DNA of 64,000 nt from Pseudomonas sp. A-RE-19 (GCF_019956555.1 NZ_JAHBDQ010000004.1:62001-126000); one strand, 5' to 3'; shown: positions 46,361-56,497, counted from the stretch's first letter. Notes: a model not told the origin generated them from the letters alone. A program made the numbers and translations.

Positions 46361-47658
46361 TGATTCAACGCTCCCTGCGGTACGTACTGGCCACACTGGT
46401 AGTGCTGGCCCTGATAGCTGGTGGCGGTTACTGGTACCTCAAACGCCCGGCGCCAGAACCAACCCTCGAACTGCTGACGCCGGCCGATGGCGCCGCGATG
46501 ACCCGTGTCACCCCCGGCACCACGCCGCGCGCCCAGGTGCTGGTGGCGGTCAATGAAGACCAGAGGCTCAGCGACAAACAATTGCTGACCCTGAGCCGCA
46601 GCGGCTCGGCGCAGATCGTCCAGGTGATCCTGCCCAAGGACTGCACTCAGCAAAGCCTTGCCCTGCAAGCAGGCCTCAATCAACTCAAAGGCCCGGCGAC
46701 CCTGGTCAGCGGCATCGGCCCTGGCGCCGTGCTGGCATGGCGCTGGCTGGCCGAGCAGAAGGACGACAAGGCCCAGGCCATTTCAGTTGACCTGGCCATG
46801 GAAAAACCCGATGGCTGCACTCACCTGCTACCAAAAAGCGCCGCCCACGGCCACTGGCTGGTGGCCTGGAACGACAACCCGGACGACACCAGCGCTGGCT
46901 TCGTGCGTGACCAGCCCAATGCCGAAACCAGCATCAGCGACTACGACATCAACCTGCCGCAAGTGCTGAACAACGAACTGCGCAAGCTCCTCGTCGGTGG
47001 CGATAAAGCCGCCGGCGGCTTGCAGATCCCGGTGGTCGAAGTGCCGGCCGGTCAGGCCAAGGACACCGTCACCCTGTTCCTCTCCGGCGATGGCGGCTGG
47101 CGCGACCTGGACCGCGACGTGGCGGGCGAAATGGCCAAGATCGGCTACCCGGTGGTCGGCATCGACACCCTGCGCTACTACTGGCAGCACAAGAGCCCGG
47201 AACAAAGCGCTCTGGACCTGACCGAACTGATGCAGCACTACCGGCAGAAATGGGGCACCAAGCGCTTCGTCCTGACCGGTTACTCATTCGGCGCGGACGT
47301 CCTGCCCGCCATCTACAACCGCCTGCCGGAAGCCGAACAACAGCGGATCGATGCAATCATCCTGCTGGCCTTCGCCCGCACCGGCAGCTTCGAGATCGAA
47401 GTCGAAGGCTGGCTCGGCAACGCCGGCAAAGAAGCCGCCACCGGCCCGGAAATGGCCAAGCTGCCGCCTGCAAAAGTGGTGTGCATCTACGGTGAGGAAG
47501 AAGTCGACGAGAGCGGCTGCACCGACAAGACCGCCGTGGGCGAAGCGATGAAACTGCCTGGCGGCCATCACTTCGACGAGAACTACCCGGCGCTGGCCCA
47601 GCGTTTGGTGGATGCCATCGAGAAACGTCAAGCGAAGGAGACGGCGGCGCAGGAGTGA
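46360..47658 (+). CDS. VirJ/AcvB-family hydrolase, probable Ala-PG hydrolase
   Basis: 432 residues. An N-terminal helix (YVLATLVVLALIAGGGYWYL) directs it to the periplasm. Two VirJ-like domains follow. The serine hydrolase motif is GYSFG with S309 as probable nucleophile, preceded by LFLSGDGGWRDLD. In P. aeruginosa the partner PA0919 hydrolyses Ala-PG. The start overlaps the mprF stop, so synthesis and hydrolysis are coupled. The lipid it acts on is inferred from this context. Confidence 0.85.
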   Translation: MIQRSLRYVLATLVVLALIAGGGYWYLKRPAPEPTLELLTPADGAAMTRVTPGTTPRAQVLVAVNEDQRLSDKQLLTLSRSGSAQIVQVILPKDCTQQSLALQAGLNQLKGPATLVSGIGPGAVLAWRWLAEQKDDKAQAISVDLAMEKPDGCTHLLPKSAAHGHWLVAWNDNPDDTSAGFVRDQPNAETSISDYDINLPQVLNNELRKLLVGGDKAAGGLQIPVVEVPAGQAKDTVTLFLSGDGGWRDLDRDVAGEMAKIGYPVVGIDTLRYYWQHKSPEQSALDLTELMQHYRQKWGTKRFVLTGYSFGADVLPAIYNRLPEAEQQRIDAIILLAFARTGSFEIEVEGWLGNAGKEAATGPEMAKLPPAKVVCIYGEEEVDESGCTDKTAVGEAMKLPGGHHFDENYPALAQRLVDAIEKRQAKETAAQE

Positions 47659-47675
47659 GCTGAGCCGCGCCGAAC

Positions 47676-47713
47676 AAAAAGCCCCCGCAGCCTTATGGTT
47701 ACGGGGGCTTTTT
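47676..47713 (+). terminator. Terminator after the mprF operon
   Basis: AAAAAGCCCCCG pairs with CGGGGGCTTTTT around CAGCCTTATGGTTA. Confidence 0.9.
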
Positions 47714-47748
47714 CATAGGTACGCAATTAACCATGCACCGCAGATCCC

Positions 47749-47837
47749 TGTGGGAGCGGGCTTGCCCGCGATGGCGGTATGTCTGACACATCAATGTCGG
47801 ATCTGCCGCCGTCATCGCGGGCAAGCCCGCTCCCACA
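47749..47837. repeat. REP pair, family A variant
   Basis: TGTGGGAGCGGGCTTGCCCGC faces GCGGGCAAGCCCGCTCCCACA; the loop core differs from the CTGCTCGC version elsewhere. Confidence 0.9.
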
Positions 47838-47908
47838 GGATCCGCGCTGCACTCAGATAAATGGCTACAAAGAAGCCCCGCTGCCACAAGGCAACGAGGA
47901 CTTTTTAT

Positions 47909-48097
47909 TTAGAGACGCCGCTCTGCTGCGTCGTAGACCTCTTCGTCCTGTCGTGCACCGACGGCGACAATCAAAACCTGAATCGCCTTCCCGTCGACTC
48001 GACAAACAATACGCGTATCGCCAGTCCGGATCCTTCTACAGCCTGCCAGATGCCTACAAAAAATGAGCCGAACGTCTTGTGAATGCTTACGCCACGT
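47909..48097 (-). pseudogene. RelE/ParE-family toxin remnant
   Basis: The minus strand encodes the C-terminal two thirds of a RelE-type toxin: CRRIRTGDTRIVCRVDG, then IQVLIVAVGARQDEEVYDAA and RRL before the TAA. The core RIRxGDxR is well preserved. The frame is closed upstream by a TAA at 48098-48100 with no start codon in between, and no antitoxin gene is beside it. It is therefore a decayed end of a toxin-antitoxin module. Confidence 0.75.
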
Positions 48098-48222
48098 TTA
48101 GTTTTGTTTACTTAAGGTGTCGCAATATCGGATGACGCCCGCAGACCTTGTAGGCAAACTCCGAATCTCGCGTTTGGGCACTTTGCTGCCTTGTTGGGCT
48201 TTTCTTCGACGGGATACTCTCA

Positions 48223-48450
48223 GGACGTCGCTGACCATTCAGTGATCGGGCTTGGAAACCCGTCGAACCAAAGCGCACCAGCGCCCGATCAAGACTGCAG
48301 ACGTTTTTACGACTGCAATCCTGAGTTCTGGCGGCTGTGCGTGGGACGCCTTTGGGCGTGCCGGTTCCTTGGTTCCCGGTTTTCCAACCTGCGTACAGCC
48401 GCCACCTATTCGCTTGGAAACGAAAGTGTCGGCTCCTCGAACCTTGGAGT
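48223..48450 (+). ncRNA. Candidate structured leader RNA upstream of the DUF3077 gene
   Basis: The 359-bp gap before the DUF3077 gene holds several pairings. A 13-bp stem joins 48330-48342 to 48391-48403 (GGCGGCTGT/ACAGCCGCC plus G-U and G-C extensions) and encloses the hairpin ACGCC-TTTG-GGCGT (48346-48359). A CGGGCTTGGAAACCCG hairpin lies further upstream. The segment ends at the gene's GGAG box. An open frame also crosses it but its codon use is not typical. The RNA interpretation is mine; I know no Rfam name for it. Confidence 0.35.
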
Positions 48451-48456
48451 AACACA

Positions 48457-48783
48457 ATGACGAAAACAGATTCATCCGCGATTTCAGACCTAAAAACCCT
48501 CGGCTTCACCCCGCTCATCTACTGCTCGGATCAGGCCTTATTCAACGTCCGCGCCGGCGTCCCCATCGTTGATGCATTGTCACAAGCCTCCGACCTGCTG
48601 TTCCTCGCCAAATCATTCACCGAGGATGCAGCCTACGTAAAAGACACCGACCGTCACGCCTGGGCCGCGCATTATTTGACGGTTATGTCCAAGGCAGTGA
48701 TTGATGATGTGGTGAAGGTGCTGACACCTCGACCTGCTCGGACAAAGACCGAATCTGAAGAAGAGCTGCCTGAACGCAAGTAA
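48457..48783 (+). CDS. DUF3077-family protein
   Basis: 108 residues with an N-terminal FNVRAGVPIVDALSQASDLL motif typical of DUF3077. A helical middle and a charged tail TKTESEEELPERK follow. GGAG lies eight bases before the ATG. Such proteins are abundant in Pseudomonas and unknown in function. The long upstream region may carry a structured leader. Confidence 0.85.
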   Translation: MTKTDSSAISDLKTLGFTPLIYCSDQALFNVRAGVPIVDALSQASDLLFLAKSFTEDAAYVKDTDRHAWAAHYLTVMSKAVIDDVVKVLTPRPARTKTESEEELPERK

Positions 48784-48806
48784 AGATGCCAACACCGCAG
48801 ATCCCT

Positions 48807-48896
48807 TGTGGGAGCGAGCCTGCTCGCGATGAGGCCATTACATTCAACATCTGCGTTGGCTGACAGATCCTCATCGCGAGCAGGCTCGCTCCCACA
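48807..48896. repeat. REP pair, family A
   Basis: TGTGGGAGCGAGCCTGCTCG faces GCGAGCAGGCTCGCTCCCACA between convergent genes. Confidence 0.9.
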
Positions 48897-48929
48897 GGGG
48901 ATTGTCAGTGGATTCAAGTCATCGGACAA

Positions 48930-48969
48930 AAAAAAGCCCCCGCAACCTTCATGGCAACGGGGGCTTTTT
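48930..48969. terminator. Bidirectional terminator between DUF3077 gene and kup
   Basis: AAAAAGCCCCCG pairs with CGGGGGCTTTTT, ending nine bases before the kup stop codon; it can serve either strand. Confidence 0.85.
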
Positions 48970-48977
48970 CATGTGGC

Positions 48978-50879
48978 TTACATCTCGACTTGCGTACCCA
49001 GCTCAATCACCCGGTTCAGCGGCAAATTGAAGAACCGCAGGTTGCCGTTGGCATTCTTCAACATGAAGGCGAACAACGCCTCGCGCCAGCGGGCCATGCC
49101 TTCGAGTTTGGAAGCGACGATCGTTTCGCGACTGAGGAAGTAAGTGGTACGCATCGGAGAGAAATCCAGCTCATCGAGATGGCACAGTTTCAAGGCCTCG
49201 GGCACGTCAGGCTCATCGATGAAGCCAAAGTGCAGGATCACCCGGAAGAATCCCTCGCCATAGGAATCGACCTCGAAGCGCCGCTGCGCAGGTACGCGCG
49301 GGATGTCTTCGTACATCACAGTCAACAGCACCACCTGCTCGTGCAGCACCTGGTTATGCAGCAGATTGTGCAACAAGGCGTGGGGCACCGCGTCCGCGCG
49401 GGCGGTGAGGAAGACCGCCGTGCCCTGAACCCGGTGGGGCGGTTGCACTCGGATGCTGCCGATAAAGACCGGCAGCGGCAACCCGCCCTCATCGATGCGC
49501 CCGACCAGCAACTCCTTGCCGCGCTTCCAGGTGGTCATCAGGACAAACAACACAATCCCCGCCAGCACCGGAAACGCACCGCCCTGGATGATCTTCGGCA
49601 CGTTGGCGGCGAAGTACAGCCCGTCCACCAGTAAGAAGCCGATCAGCAGCGGAACGGTCAGTAGCGGTGGCCATTTCCACAACAGCAACGCCACTGCCGA
49701 CACCAGGATGCTGGTGATCAACATGGTTCCGGTCACGGCCACGCCATAAGCCGACGCCAGGGCACCCGACGATTCAAAGCCCAGCACCAGCAGGATCACG
49801 CCGACCATCAGCGCCCAGTTCACCGCCCCGATGTAGATCTGCCCCTGTTCGGCACTGGAGGTGTGCTGAATACGCATGCGCGGGATGTAACCCAGCTGGA
49901 TGGCCTGGCGGGTCAGCGAAAATGCGCCAGAGATCACCGCTTGGGAAGCGATCACCGTGGCCAGGGTCGACAGCACCACCAGTGGCACCAGGGCCCAGCT
50001 CGGGGCCAGCAGGTAAAACGGGTTGCGCGCCGCCTCTGGATTTTCCAGCAGCAAAGCCCCCTGACCGAAGTAATTGAGTACCAGACCCGGCAGCACCAAG
50101 GCGAACCAGGCACGGGCAATCGGCTTGCGGCCGAAATGGCCCATATCGGCGTACAACGCTTCGGCGCCCGTCAAGGCCAACACCACGGCGCCGAGGATCG
50201 CCACGCCCATGCCCGGGTGAACGACGAAAAAGCGCACACCCCAGGCCGGGTTCAAGGCGTTGAGCACTTCCGGGTGCTGAGCAATGCCTTGAATGCCCAA
50301 GCCCCCAAGGACCACGAACCACAGCACCATCACCGGCCCGAACAGTTTGCCGATCCGGTCGGTGCCATGTTTCTGGATCAGGAACAGGGCCACCAATATC
50401 ACCAACGACATGGGCACAACCCAGCGCTCAAGGCCATCGAAGGCGACTTCCAGACCTTCCACTGCCGATAGAACCGAAATCGCCGGGGTAATCATGCTGT
50501 CGCCATAAAACAGCGAGGCACCGATCAGCCCGAGAATCACCAATATGGAACGCAATTTTGGATAGGGCGTCGCAGCCCGACGAGCCAGCGCGGTCAGCGA
50601 CATGATGCCGCCTTCGCCCTGGTTGTCGGCACGCAGGATGAACAATACGTACTTGATCGAGACCACCCAGATCAGCGACCAGAAAATCAACGCCAGAATA
50701 CCGAGGACACCGTCATGATTGACTTGCACGCCGTATTGCCCGGAGAACACTTCTTTCATGGTGTACAACGGGCTGGTGCCGATGTCGCCGTAAACCACCC
50801 CCGCCGCCGCCACCAGCATACTGATCGGCTTCGCCGCCGAATGCCCGTTCGCGACCGCCTGATTACTTGCCTGCCCCAT
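48978..50879 (-). CDS. kup: Low-affinity potassium transporter Kup
   Basis: 633 residues. About 12 helices occupy the first 470 residues, followed by a long cytoplasmic C-terminal domain. [14 protein letters not shown] is the Kup signature and [12 protein letters not shown] follows. Kup imports K+ with protons at low pH and high osmolarity. It is divergent from rimO, with a 289-bp gap between starts. Confidence 0.95.
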   Translation of the reverse strand: MGQASNQAVANGHSAAKPISMLVAAAGVVYGDIGTSPLYTMKEVFSGQYGVQVNHDGVLGILALIFWSLIWVVSIKYVLFILRADNQGEGGIMSLTALARRAATPYPKLRSILVILGLIGASLFYGDSMITPAISVLSAVEGLEVAFDGLERWVVPMSLVILVALFLIQKHGTDRIGKLFGPVMVLWFVVLGGLGIQGIAQHPEVLNALNPAWGVRFFVVHPGMGVAILGAVVLALTGAEALYADMGHFGRKPIARAWFALVLPGLVLNYFGQGALLLENPEAARNPFYLLAPSWALVPLVVLSTLATVIASQAVISGAFSLTRQAIQLGYIPRMRIQHTSSAEQGQIYIGAVNWALMVGVILLVLGFESSGALASAYGVAVTGTMLITSILVSAVALLLWKWPPLLTVPLLIGFLLVDGLYFAANVPKIIQGGAFPVLAGIVLFVLMTTWKRGKELLVGRIDEGGLPLPVFIGSIRVQPPHRVQGTAVFLTARADAVPHALLHNLLHNQVLHEQVVLLTVMYEDIPRVPAQRRFEVDSYGEGFFRVILHFGFIDEPDVPEALKLCHLDELDFSPMRTTYFLSRETIVASKLEGMARWREALFAFMLKNANGNLRFFNLPLNRVIELGTQVEM

Positions 50880-51098
50880 CCAAAACTCCTACTACTCAGA
50901 CCCGGACTTCTTATAAGAAGCACTATGCTTTGCCGTGCAGCATGCGCTGTTTTACTTAAGGTTACAGACGATTTGTTGACTGTAAAAATTCGGTAAAGCG
51001 TAACGGCGCGAAGCATAGCGCAGCACTCGTCGTATTTCCCTGCATAAAGCTGGTCAAGTGCGCCGCCCATCGCTAGAATTGCGCACTTTTTGATCAGA

Positions 51099-51146
51099 GG
51101 CGTTCCAAACGCCCGTCTGTCGCCTTGCCGCCTTCGGCTGGAGGCG
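51099..51146 (+). promoter_or_regulatory. Two hairpins in the rimO leader
   Basis: GGCGTT-CCA-AACGCC (51099-51113) is followed by CGCCT...AGGCG (51121-51146) with an inner GCCG/CGGC pair. They lie 23-70 bp before the rimO start; there is no T tract. Confidence 0.35.
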
Positions 51147-51168
51147 TCCCAAAACACCGAGGTTAGAC

Positions 51169-52506
<1,338 letters not shown>

Positions 52507-52518
52507 AACGTAAAAAAC

Positions 52519-52556
52519 AAAAGCCCCGCTCTCTTGACGAGATGCGGGGCTTTTTT
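52519..52556 (+). terminator. rimO terminator
   Basis: AAAAGCCCCGC pairs with GCGGGGCTTTTTT around TCTCTTGACGAGAT, which itself can pair. Confidence 0.9.
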
Positions 52557-52632
52557 ACGTCTATCGTTTTGTGAGAGAAAGAACTCGCGTCATTACGGGA
52601 ACGGCTCTTAAAAAGAGAAGGAGCAATCGGGC

Positions 52633-53106
52633 ATGCGCCAGCACTCGGTCATTCACACACCGAAACAGAGCGACTACGAAGAACTCACCCAAGTATGGGA
52701 AGCCTCGGTGCGCGCCACCCATGACTTTCTGCCCGACAGCTACATCGAACTGCTGAGGAATCTGGTGCTGACCCGCTACCTCGACGCGGTGATGCTGATC
52801 TGCACCAAAGACCCGCGCCAGCGCATCACCGGGTTCGCCGGTGTCGCAGCGGGCAAGATCGAAATGCTCTTCATCGATCCGGACCACCGCGGCAAGGGCC
52901 TGGGCAAGCAATTGCTGCGCTATGCCCTGGAACACCTGAACGCCGATCAACTGGACGTCAACGAGCAGAACCCGCAAGCCCTGGGCTTTTACTTCAAGCA
53001 AGGCTTCGAAGTGATCGGTCGCTCCGAGCATGACGGCATGGGCCAGCCCTATCCGTTGCTGCACATGCGTTTGCGGCAGGCGCAACAACGAACGCGCAAC
53101 GGCTGA
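52633..53106 (+). CDS. GNAT-family N-acetyltransferase
   Basis: 157 residues. Motif A, MLFIDPDHRGKGLGKQLL, binds acetyl-CoA, and the C-terminal NPQALGFYFKQGFEVIG is typical. It resembles YjaB/YiaC-like acetyltransferases. The substrate is unknown. It stands alone, between the rimO terminator and a REP pair. Confidence 0.9.
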   Translation: MRQHSVIHTPKQSDYEELTQVWEASVRATHDFLPDSYIELLRNLVLTRYLDAVMLICTKDPRQRITGFAGVAAGKIEMLFIDPDHRGKGLGKQLLRYALEHLNADQLDVNEQNPQALGFYFKQGFEVIGRSEHDGMGQPYPLLHMRLRQAQQRTRNG

Positions 53107-53122
53107 CACAACATGAAACCCT

Positions 53123-53212
53123 TGTGGGAGCGAGCCTGCTCGCGAAAGCGGCCTATCAATCGACATTGATGTTGAAGCTGATGACGCTTTCGCGAGCAGG
53201 CTCGCTCCCACA
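53123..53212. repeat. REP pair, family A
   Basis: TGTGGGAGCGAGCCTGCTCGC faces GCGAGCAGGCTCGCTCCCACA. Confidence 0.9.
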
Positions 53213-53297
53213 TTAAAAGCACATGCGGCAAATGGAGCCGCGATTAACCGGCGCCAGGCAGGTACAATGCCCACCCCTTTTTTGTTACGGCCCTGTC

Positions 53298-54008
53298 ATG
53301 ACTGACCCGATACGTCTCTCCAAACGCCTCATCGAACTCGTCGGCTGCTCCCGTCGGGAGGCTGAGCTGTTCATCGAGGGCGGCTGGGTCACCGTGGACG
53401 GTGAAGTCATCGACGAGCCGCAGTTCAAGGTCGACACCCAGAAAGTCGAACTCGATCCCGAAGCCAAGGCCACCGCGCCGGAGCCGGTGACCATCCTGAT
53501 GAACGTCCCTGCGGGCATGGATGCGGAAACGGCCATGGCAACCATCAGCGCCGAAACCCTGAGCGAAGAGCACCGCTACGGTAAACGTCCGCTCAAGGGT
53601 CACTTCCTGCGCCTGACGGCCAGCGCCGACCTGCAGGCCAACGCCAGCGGTCTGCTGGTGTTCACTCAGGACTGGAAGATTCTGCGCAAGCTCACCGCCG
53701 ACGCCAGCAAGATCGAGCAGGAATATGTGGTCGAGGTCGAAGGCGACATGGTGGCTCACGGCCTCAACCGCCTGAACCACGGCCTGACGTACAAGGGCAA
53801 GGAACTGCCGCCGGTCAAGGCCAGCTGGCAGAACGAAAACCGTCTGCGCTTTGCCATGAAGAACCCACAACCGGGCGTGATCGCCCTGTTCTGCCAGGCC
53901 GTCGGCCTGAAGGTCGTCGCCATCCGTCGCATCCGTATCGGCGGCGTGTCCATTGGCAAAGTGCCCGTGGGGCAATGGCGCTACCTGTCCGGCAAAGAGA
54001 AGTTCTAA
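53298..54008 (+). CDS. RsuA/RluF-type pseudouridine synthase-like protein with altered catalytic motif
   Basis: 236 residues. An S4 RNA-binding domain covers about 7-55 (RLSKRLIELVGCSRREAELF). The synthase-like domain follows. Where the family has GRLDxxTSG, this protein reads ASADLQANASGLLVF: the usual Asp position before SG is Gln113, with an Asp (D111) two residues earlier. KEIEQEYVVEV-type motif KIEQEYVVEV is intact. It may be active with a shifted Asp, or only bind RNA. The ATG at 53298 starts the S4 domain. Confidence 0.8.
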   Translation: MTDPIRLSKRLIELVGCSRREAELFIEGGWVTVDGEVIDEPQFKVDTQKVELDPEAKATAPEPVTILMNVPAGMDAETAMATISAETLSEEHRYGKRPLKGHFLRLTASADLQANASGLLVFTQDWKILRKLTADASKIEQEYVVEVEGDMVAHGLNRLNHGLTYKGKELPPVKASWQNENRLRFAMKNPQPGVIALFCQAVGLKVVAIRRIRIGGVSIGKVPVGQWRYLSGKEKF

Positions 54009-54033
54009 GACTTTTCCCGCCGCCACACATTTC

Positions 54034-54056
54034 GGCGCCGCTGCTTATGCGGCGCC
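54034..54056. other. GC-rich hairpin between the RsuA-like and DUF1456 genes
   Basis: GGCGCCGC pairs perfectly with GCGGCGCC around TGCTTAT. There is no T tract, so it is unlikely to be a strong terminator. Confidence 0.45.
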
Positions 54057-54083
54057 CACAGCTGAATATCAGGATTGCACACC

Positions 54084-54554
54084 ATGATTCATAACGACGT
54101 ACTGCGCAGCGTGCGCTACATGCTCGACATCAGCGACAAGAAAGTCATCGAGATCATCAAGCTCGGCGGCATGGACGTGTCCATGGAAGACCTGCTGACC
54201 TACCTCGACAAGAAAGAGGAAGACGAGGAAGGCTTCGTACGCTGCCCGGACGAGGTCATGGCGCATTTCCTCGACGGCCTGGTGATCTTCAAGCGCGGCA
54301 AGGACGAAAGCCGTCCGCCGCAGCCGATCGAAATACCAGTGACCAACAACATCATCCTGAAAAAACTGCGTGTGGCCTTCGAACTGAAAGAAGACGACAT
54401 GCACGCGATCCTCAAGGCCGCCGAGTTCCCGGTGTCCAAGCCTGAGCTGAGCGCGCTGTTCCGCAAGTTCGGCCACACCAACTATCGCCCGTGTGGCGAC
54501 CAGCTGCTGCGCAACTTCCTCAAGGGCCTGACCCTGCGCGTGCGCCCGCAGTAA
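54084..54554 (+). CDS. DUF1456 (YehS-like) protein
   Basis: 156 residues with two similar halves, each with a helical repeat: MIHNDVLRSVRYMLDISDKK and VTNNIILKKLRVAFELKEDD. This internal duplication and the FGHTNYRPCGDQLLRNFLKGL end define DUF1456. The ATG at 54084 is preferred over a TTG at 54075. The function is unknown; it probably acts in the cytoplasm. Confidence 0.9.
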   Translation: MIHNDVLRSVRYMLDISDKKVIEIIKLGGMDVSMEDLLTYLDKKEEDEEGFVRCPDEVMAHFLDGLVIFKRGKDESRPPQPIEIPVTNNIILKKLRVAFELKEDDMHAILKAAEFPVSKPELSALFRKFGHTNYRPCGDQLLRNFLKGLTLRVRPQ

Positions 54555-54568
54555 ATCGCCCACAAATC

Positions 54569-54640
54569 TGTAGGAGCACAGCTTGCTGGCGAAGGCGATC
54601 TTCAAGACGCCATCGCCAGCAGGCAGTTCAAGCTGTATAG
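54569..54640. repeat. Degenerate REP-like repeat
   Basis: TGTAGGAGCACAGCTTGCTGGCGAAGGCGAT faces ATCGCCAGCAGGCAG...CAAGCTGT, a poor family A/C relative. Confidence 0.55.
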
Positions 54641-54724
54641 ACCCTCATTCCTCGCAAAAATAGTGGCTCCGCTTCTGGCGGCTGACGACTAGGGTGTACT
54701 GACCCTCAGCGCTCAGGATTCGCC

Positions 54725-55495
54725 ATGCACCCGTATTTTTCTCTGGCAGGCCGCACCGCTTTGGTGACCGGCGGCACCCGTGGTATCGGCAAAATGATCG
54801 CCAAGGCTTACGTCGAGGCCGGCGCCACCGTGTACGTCTGCGCCCGGGATGCCGACGCCTGCCAGCAAACGGCTGATGAGCTGAGTGCGCTCGGTCGCTG
54901 CCATGCCGTGCCGGCCAATCTCGCCACGGAAGAAGGTGTGCTCCAGTTGGCCACACAACTGGGAGAACAGATCACCCAGCTGGATATTCTGGTGAACAAC
55001 GCCGGCACCACGTGGGGTGCGCCGCTGGAGAGCTACCCGGTCAAGGGCTGGGAAAAGGTCATGCAGCTGAACGTAACGTCGGTGTTTAATTGCATCCAGC
55101 AGCTCTTGCCGCTGCTGCGCAAGGCCGGGTCCGAAGCGAATCCGGCGCGGATCATCAACATCGGTTCTGTGGCCGGGATTTCTTCCTTTGGTGAACAGGC
55201 TTATGCCTACGGGCCGAGTAAAGCGGCCTTGCATCAACTGTCGCGGATTCTGGCGCGGGAACTGGTGAGCCAGCACATCAACGTCAATGTGATCGCGCCA
55301 GGACGTTTCCCGAGCAAGATGACCCAGCATATCGGGAATGATGAGCAGGCATTGGCGGAGAATACGGCGTTGATTCCGATGAAGCGCTGGGGGCGGGAAG
55401 AAGAGATGGCGGCGTTGGCGATCAGTCTGGCGAGTACGGCTGGAGCGTATATGACCGGGAATATCATTCCTTTGGATGGCGGGTTTAGTCTCTGA
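54725..55495 (+). CDS. rhlG: Beta-ketoacyl reductase RhlG (SDR)
   Basis: 256 residues, same length and nearly the same start (MHPYFSLAGR) as P. aeruginosa RhlG. The NADPH motif is TGGTRGIG (15-22). Catalytic S148, Y162 and K166 are conserved (YGPSK). NNAG follows normal SDR order. RhlG is an NADPH-dependent reductase linked to rhamnolipid and PHA precursor supply in P. aeruginosa. No rhl genes are adjacent, and whether this strain makes rhamnolipids is not shown. CAGGA precedes the ATG. Confidence 0.85.
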   Translation: MHPYFSLAGRTALVTGGTRGIGKMIAKAYVEAGATVYVCARDADACQQTADELSALGRCHAVPANLATEEGVLQLATQLGEQITQLDILVNNAGTTWGAPLESYPVKGWEKVMQLNVTSVFNCIQQLLPLLRKAGSEANPARIINIGSVAGISSFGEQAYAYGPSKAALHQLSRILARELVSQHINVNVIAPGRFPSKMTQHIGNDEQALAENTALIPMKRWGREEEMAALAISLASTAGAYMTGNIIPLDGGFSL

Positions 55496-55510
55496 GATTG
55501 GTGGTGCGGC

Positions 55511-55603
55511 CATCGCGAGCAGGCTCGCTCCCACAGGGGCCTGCTGTGATCACAACATTTGTGCCCGCCGCAAATCAAATGTGGGAGCGAGCCTGCTCGC
55601 GAT
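55511..55603. repeat. REP pair, family A
   Basis: CATCGCGAGCAGGCTCGCTC faces GAGCGAGCCTGCTCGCGATG downstream of rhlG. Confidence 0.9.
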
Positions 55604-55682
55604 GACGGACTGACAGGCGCCACCGATCTTCCGGTCGCTCGGGTTATCATGCCGCCCTAATCCCCCGCCTCGACCCCAAACC

Positions 55683-56384
55683 ATGACCTACAGCGTTTCC
55701 CCCATCGGCTTCGTGCGCTCCTGTTTCAAGGAGAAGTTCGCCATCCCGCGCCAGCCACAACTGGCCCCGGCCGCCCGCGGCGTGCTGGAACTGGTGGCAC
55801 CGTTCGATCAGGGTGACGCCGTACAAGGTCTGGAGCAGGTCAGCCATGTCTGGCTGCTGTTCCTGTTCCACCAGGCCCTGGAAGAAAAGCCACGCCTGAA
55901 AGTCCGCCCTCCGCGCCTGGGCGGTAATAAATCCATGGGCGTGTTCGCCACCCGCGCGACGCACCGACCCAATGGCATCGGTCAATCGGTGGTCAAACTG
56001 GACAGGGTCGAAGCCAATCGGCTGTGGATCTCTGGCATCGACTTGCTGGATGGCACACCGGTGCTCGACATCAAACCCTACGTGCCTTATGCGGACATCA
56101 TCGACACGGCGTCCAACAGCATCGCCAGCGCCCCGCCAACACTGATTCCCGTGCAGTGGACGGACTCAGCGCTGCAACAGGCTCATGGCCACGCTCAGCG
56201 CCTTGATGAGCCCTTGGTCGAGCTGATCGAGCAATGCCTGGCACAAGACCCACGGCCGGCGTACCAGACGCCTGCGCCGCAAAGGGAATATGGCGCGCAG
56301 TTCTGGGATGTGGATGTGCGCTGGCATTACCCCACGCCTGACCTGATCCGCGTCCTTGAAGTCATCCCCGTCGCCAACGCGTAG
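55683..56384 (+). CDS. trmO: tRNA (t6A37-N6)-methyltransferase TrmO (TsaA)
   Basis: 233 residues. The TrmO beta-barrel shows IGFVRSCFKEKFAIPRQ, LFHQALEE and FATRATHRPNGIGQSVVKL, with DIKPYVPYADI later. It uses SAM to methylate threonylcarbamoyladenosine-37 in some tRNA-Thr. Its TAG stop lies inside the left arm of a 40-bp perfect inverted repeat. Confidence 0.95.
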   Translation: MTYSVSPIGFVRSCFKEKFAIPRQPQLAPAARGVLELVAPFDQGDAVQGLEQVSHVWLLFLFHQALEEKPRLKVRPPRLGGNKSMGVFATRATHRPNGIGQSVVKLDRVEANRLWISGIDLLDGTPVLDIKPYVPYADIIDTASNSIASAPPTLIPVQWTDSALQQAHGHAQRLDEPLVELIEQCLAQDPRPAYQTPAPQREYGAQFWDVDVRWHYPTPDLIRVLEVIPVANA

Positions 56385-56479
56385 GAGCTGTCGAGTGAAA
56401 CGAGGCTGCGATCTTTTGATCCTGTTTTTTTAAAGCAACATCAAAAGATCGCAGCCTCGTTTCACTCGACAGCTCCTAC
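56381..56479. repeat. Perfect 40-bp inverted repeat, family B variant
   Basis: The left arm (56381-56420) and right arm (56440-56479) are exact inverted copies beginning GTAGGAGCTGTCGAGTG and ending ATCTTTTGAT. The spacer is 19 nt. The usual CCGAAG core is replaced by a TCGAGTGAAACGAG version. Confidence 0.95.
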
Positions 56480-56497
56480 AAGGTTTGTGTCGGGCAC

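Noticed and set aside
48191..48460. Open frame of 89 codons across the DUF3077 leader
   Set aside because: It has no convincing start or ribosome-binding site, and the region is better explained as paired RNA. It would need protein-level conservation to be accepted.
54640..54724. Possible sigma-54 promoter before rhlG
   Set aside because: TGGCTCCGCTTCTGGCGG lacks GC at the required 10-base distance from GG, so the -24/-12 pattern fails.
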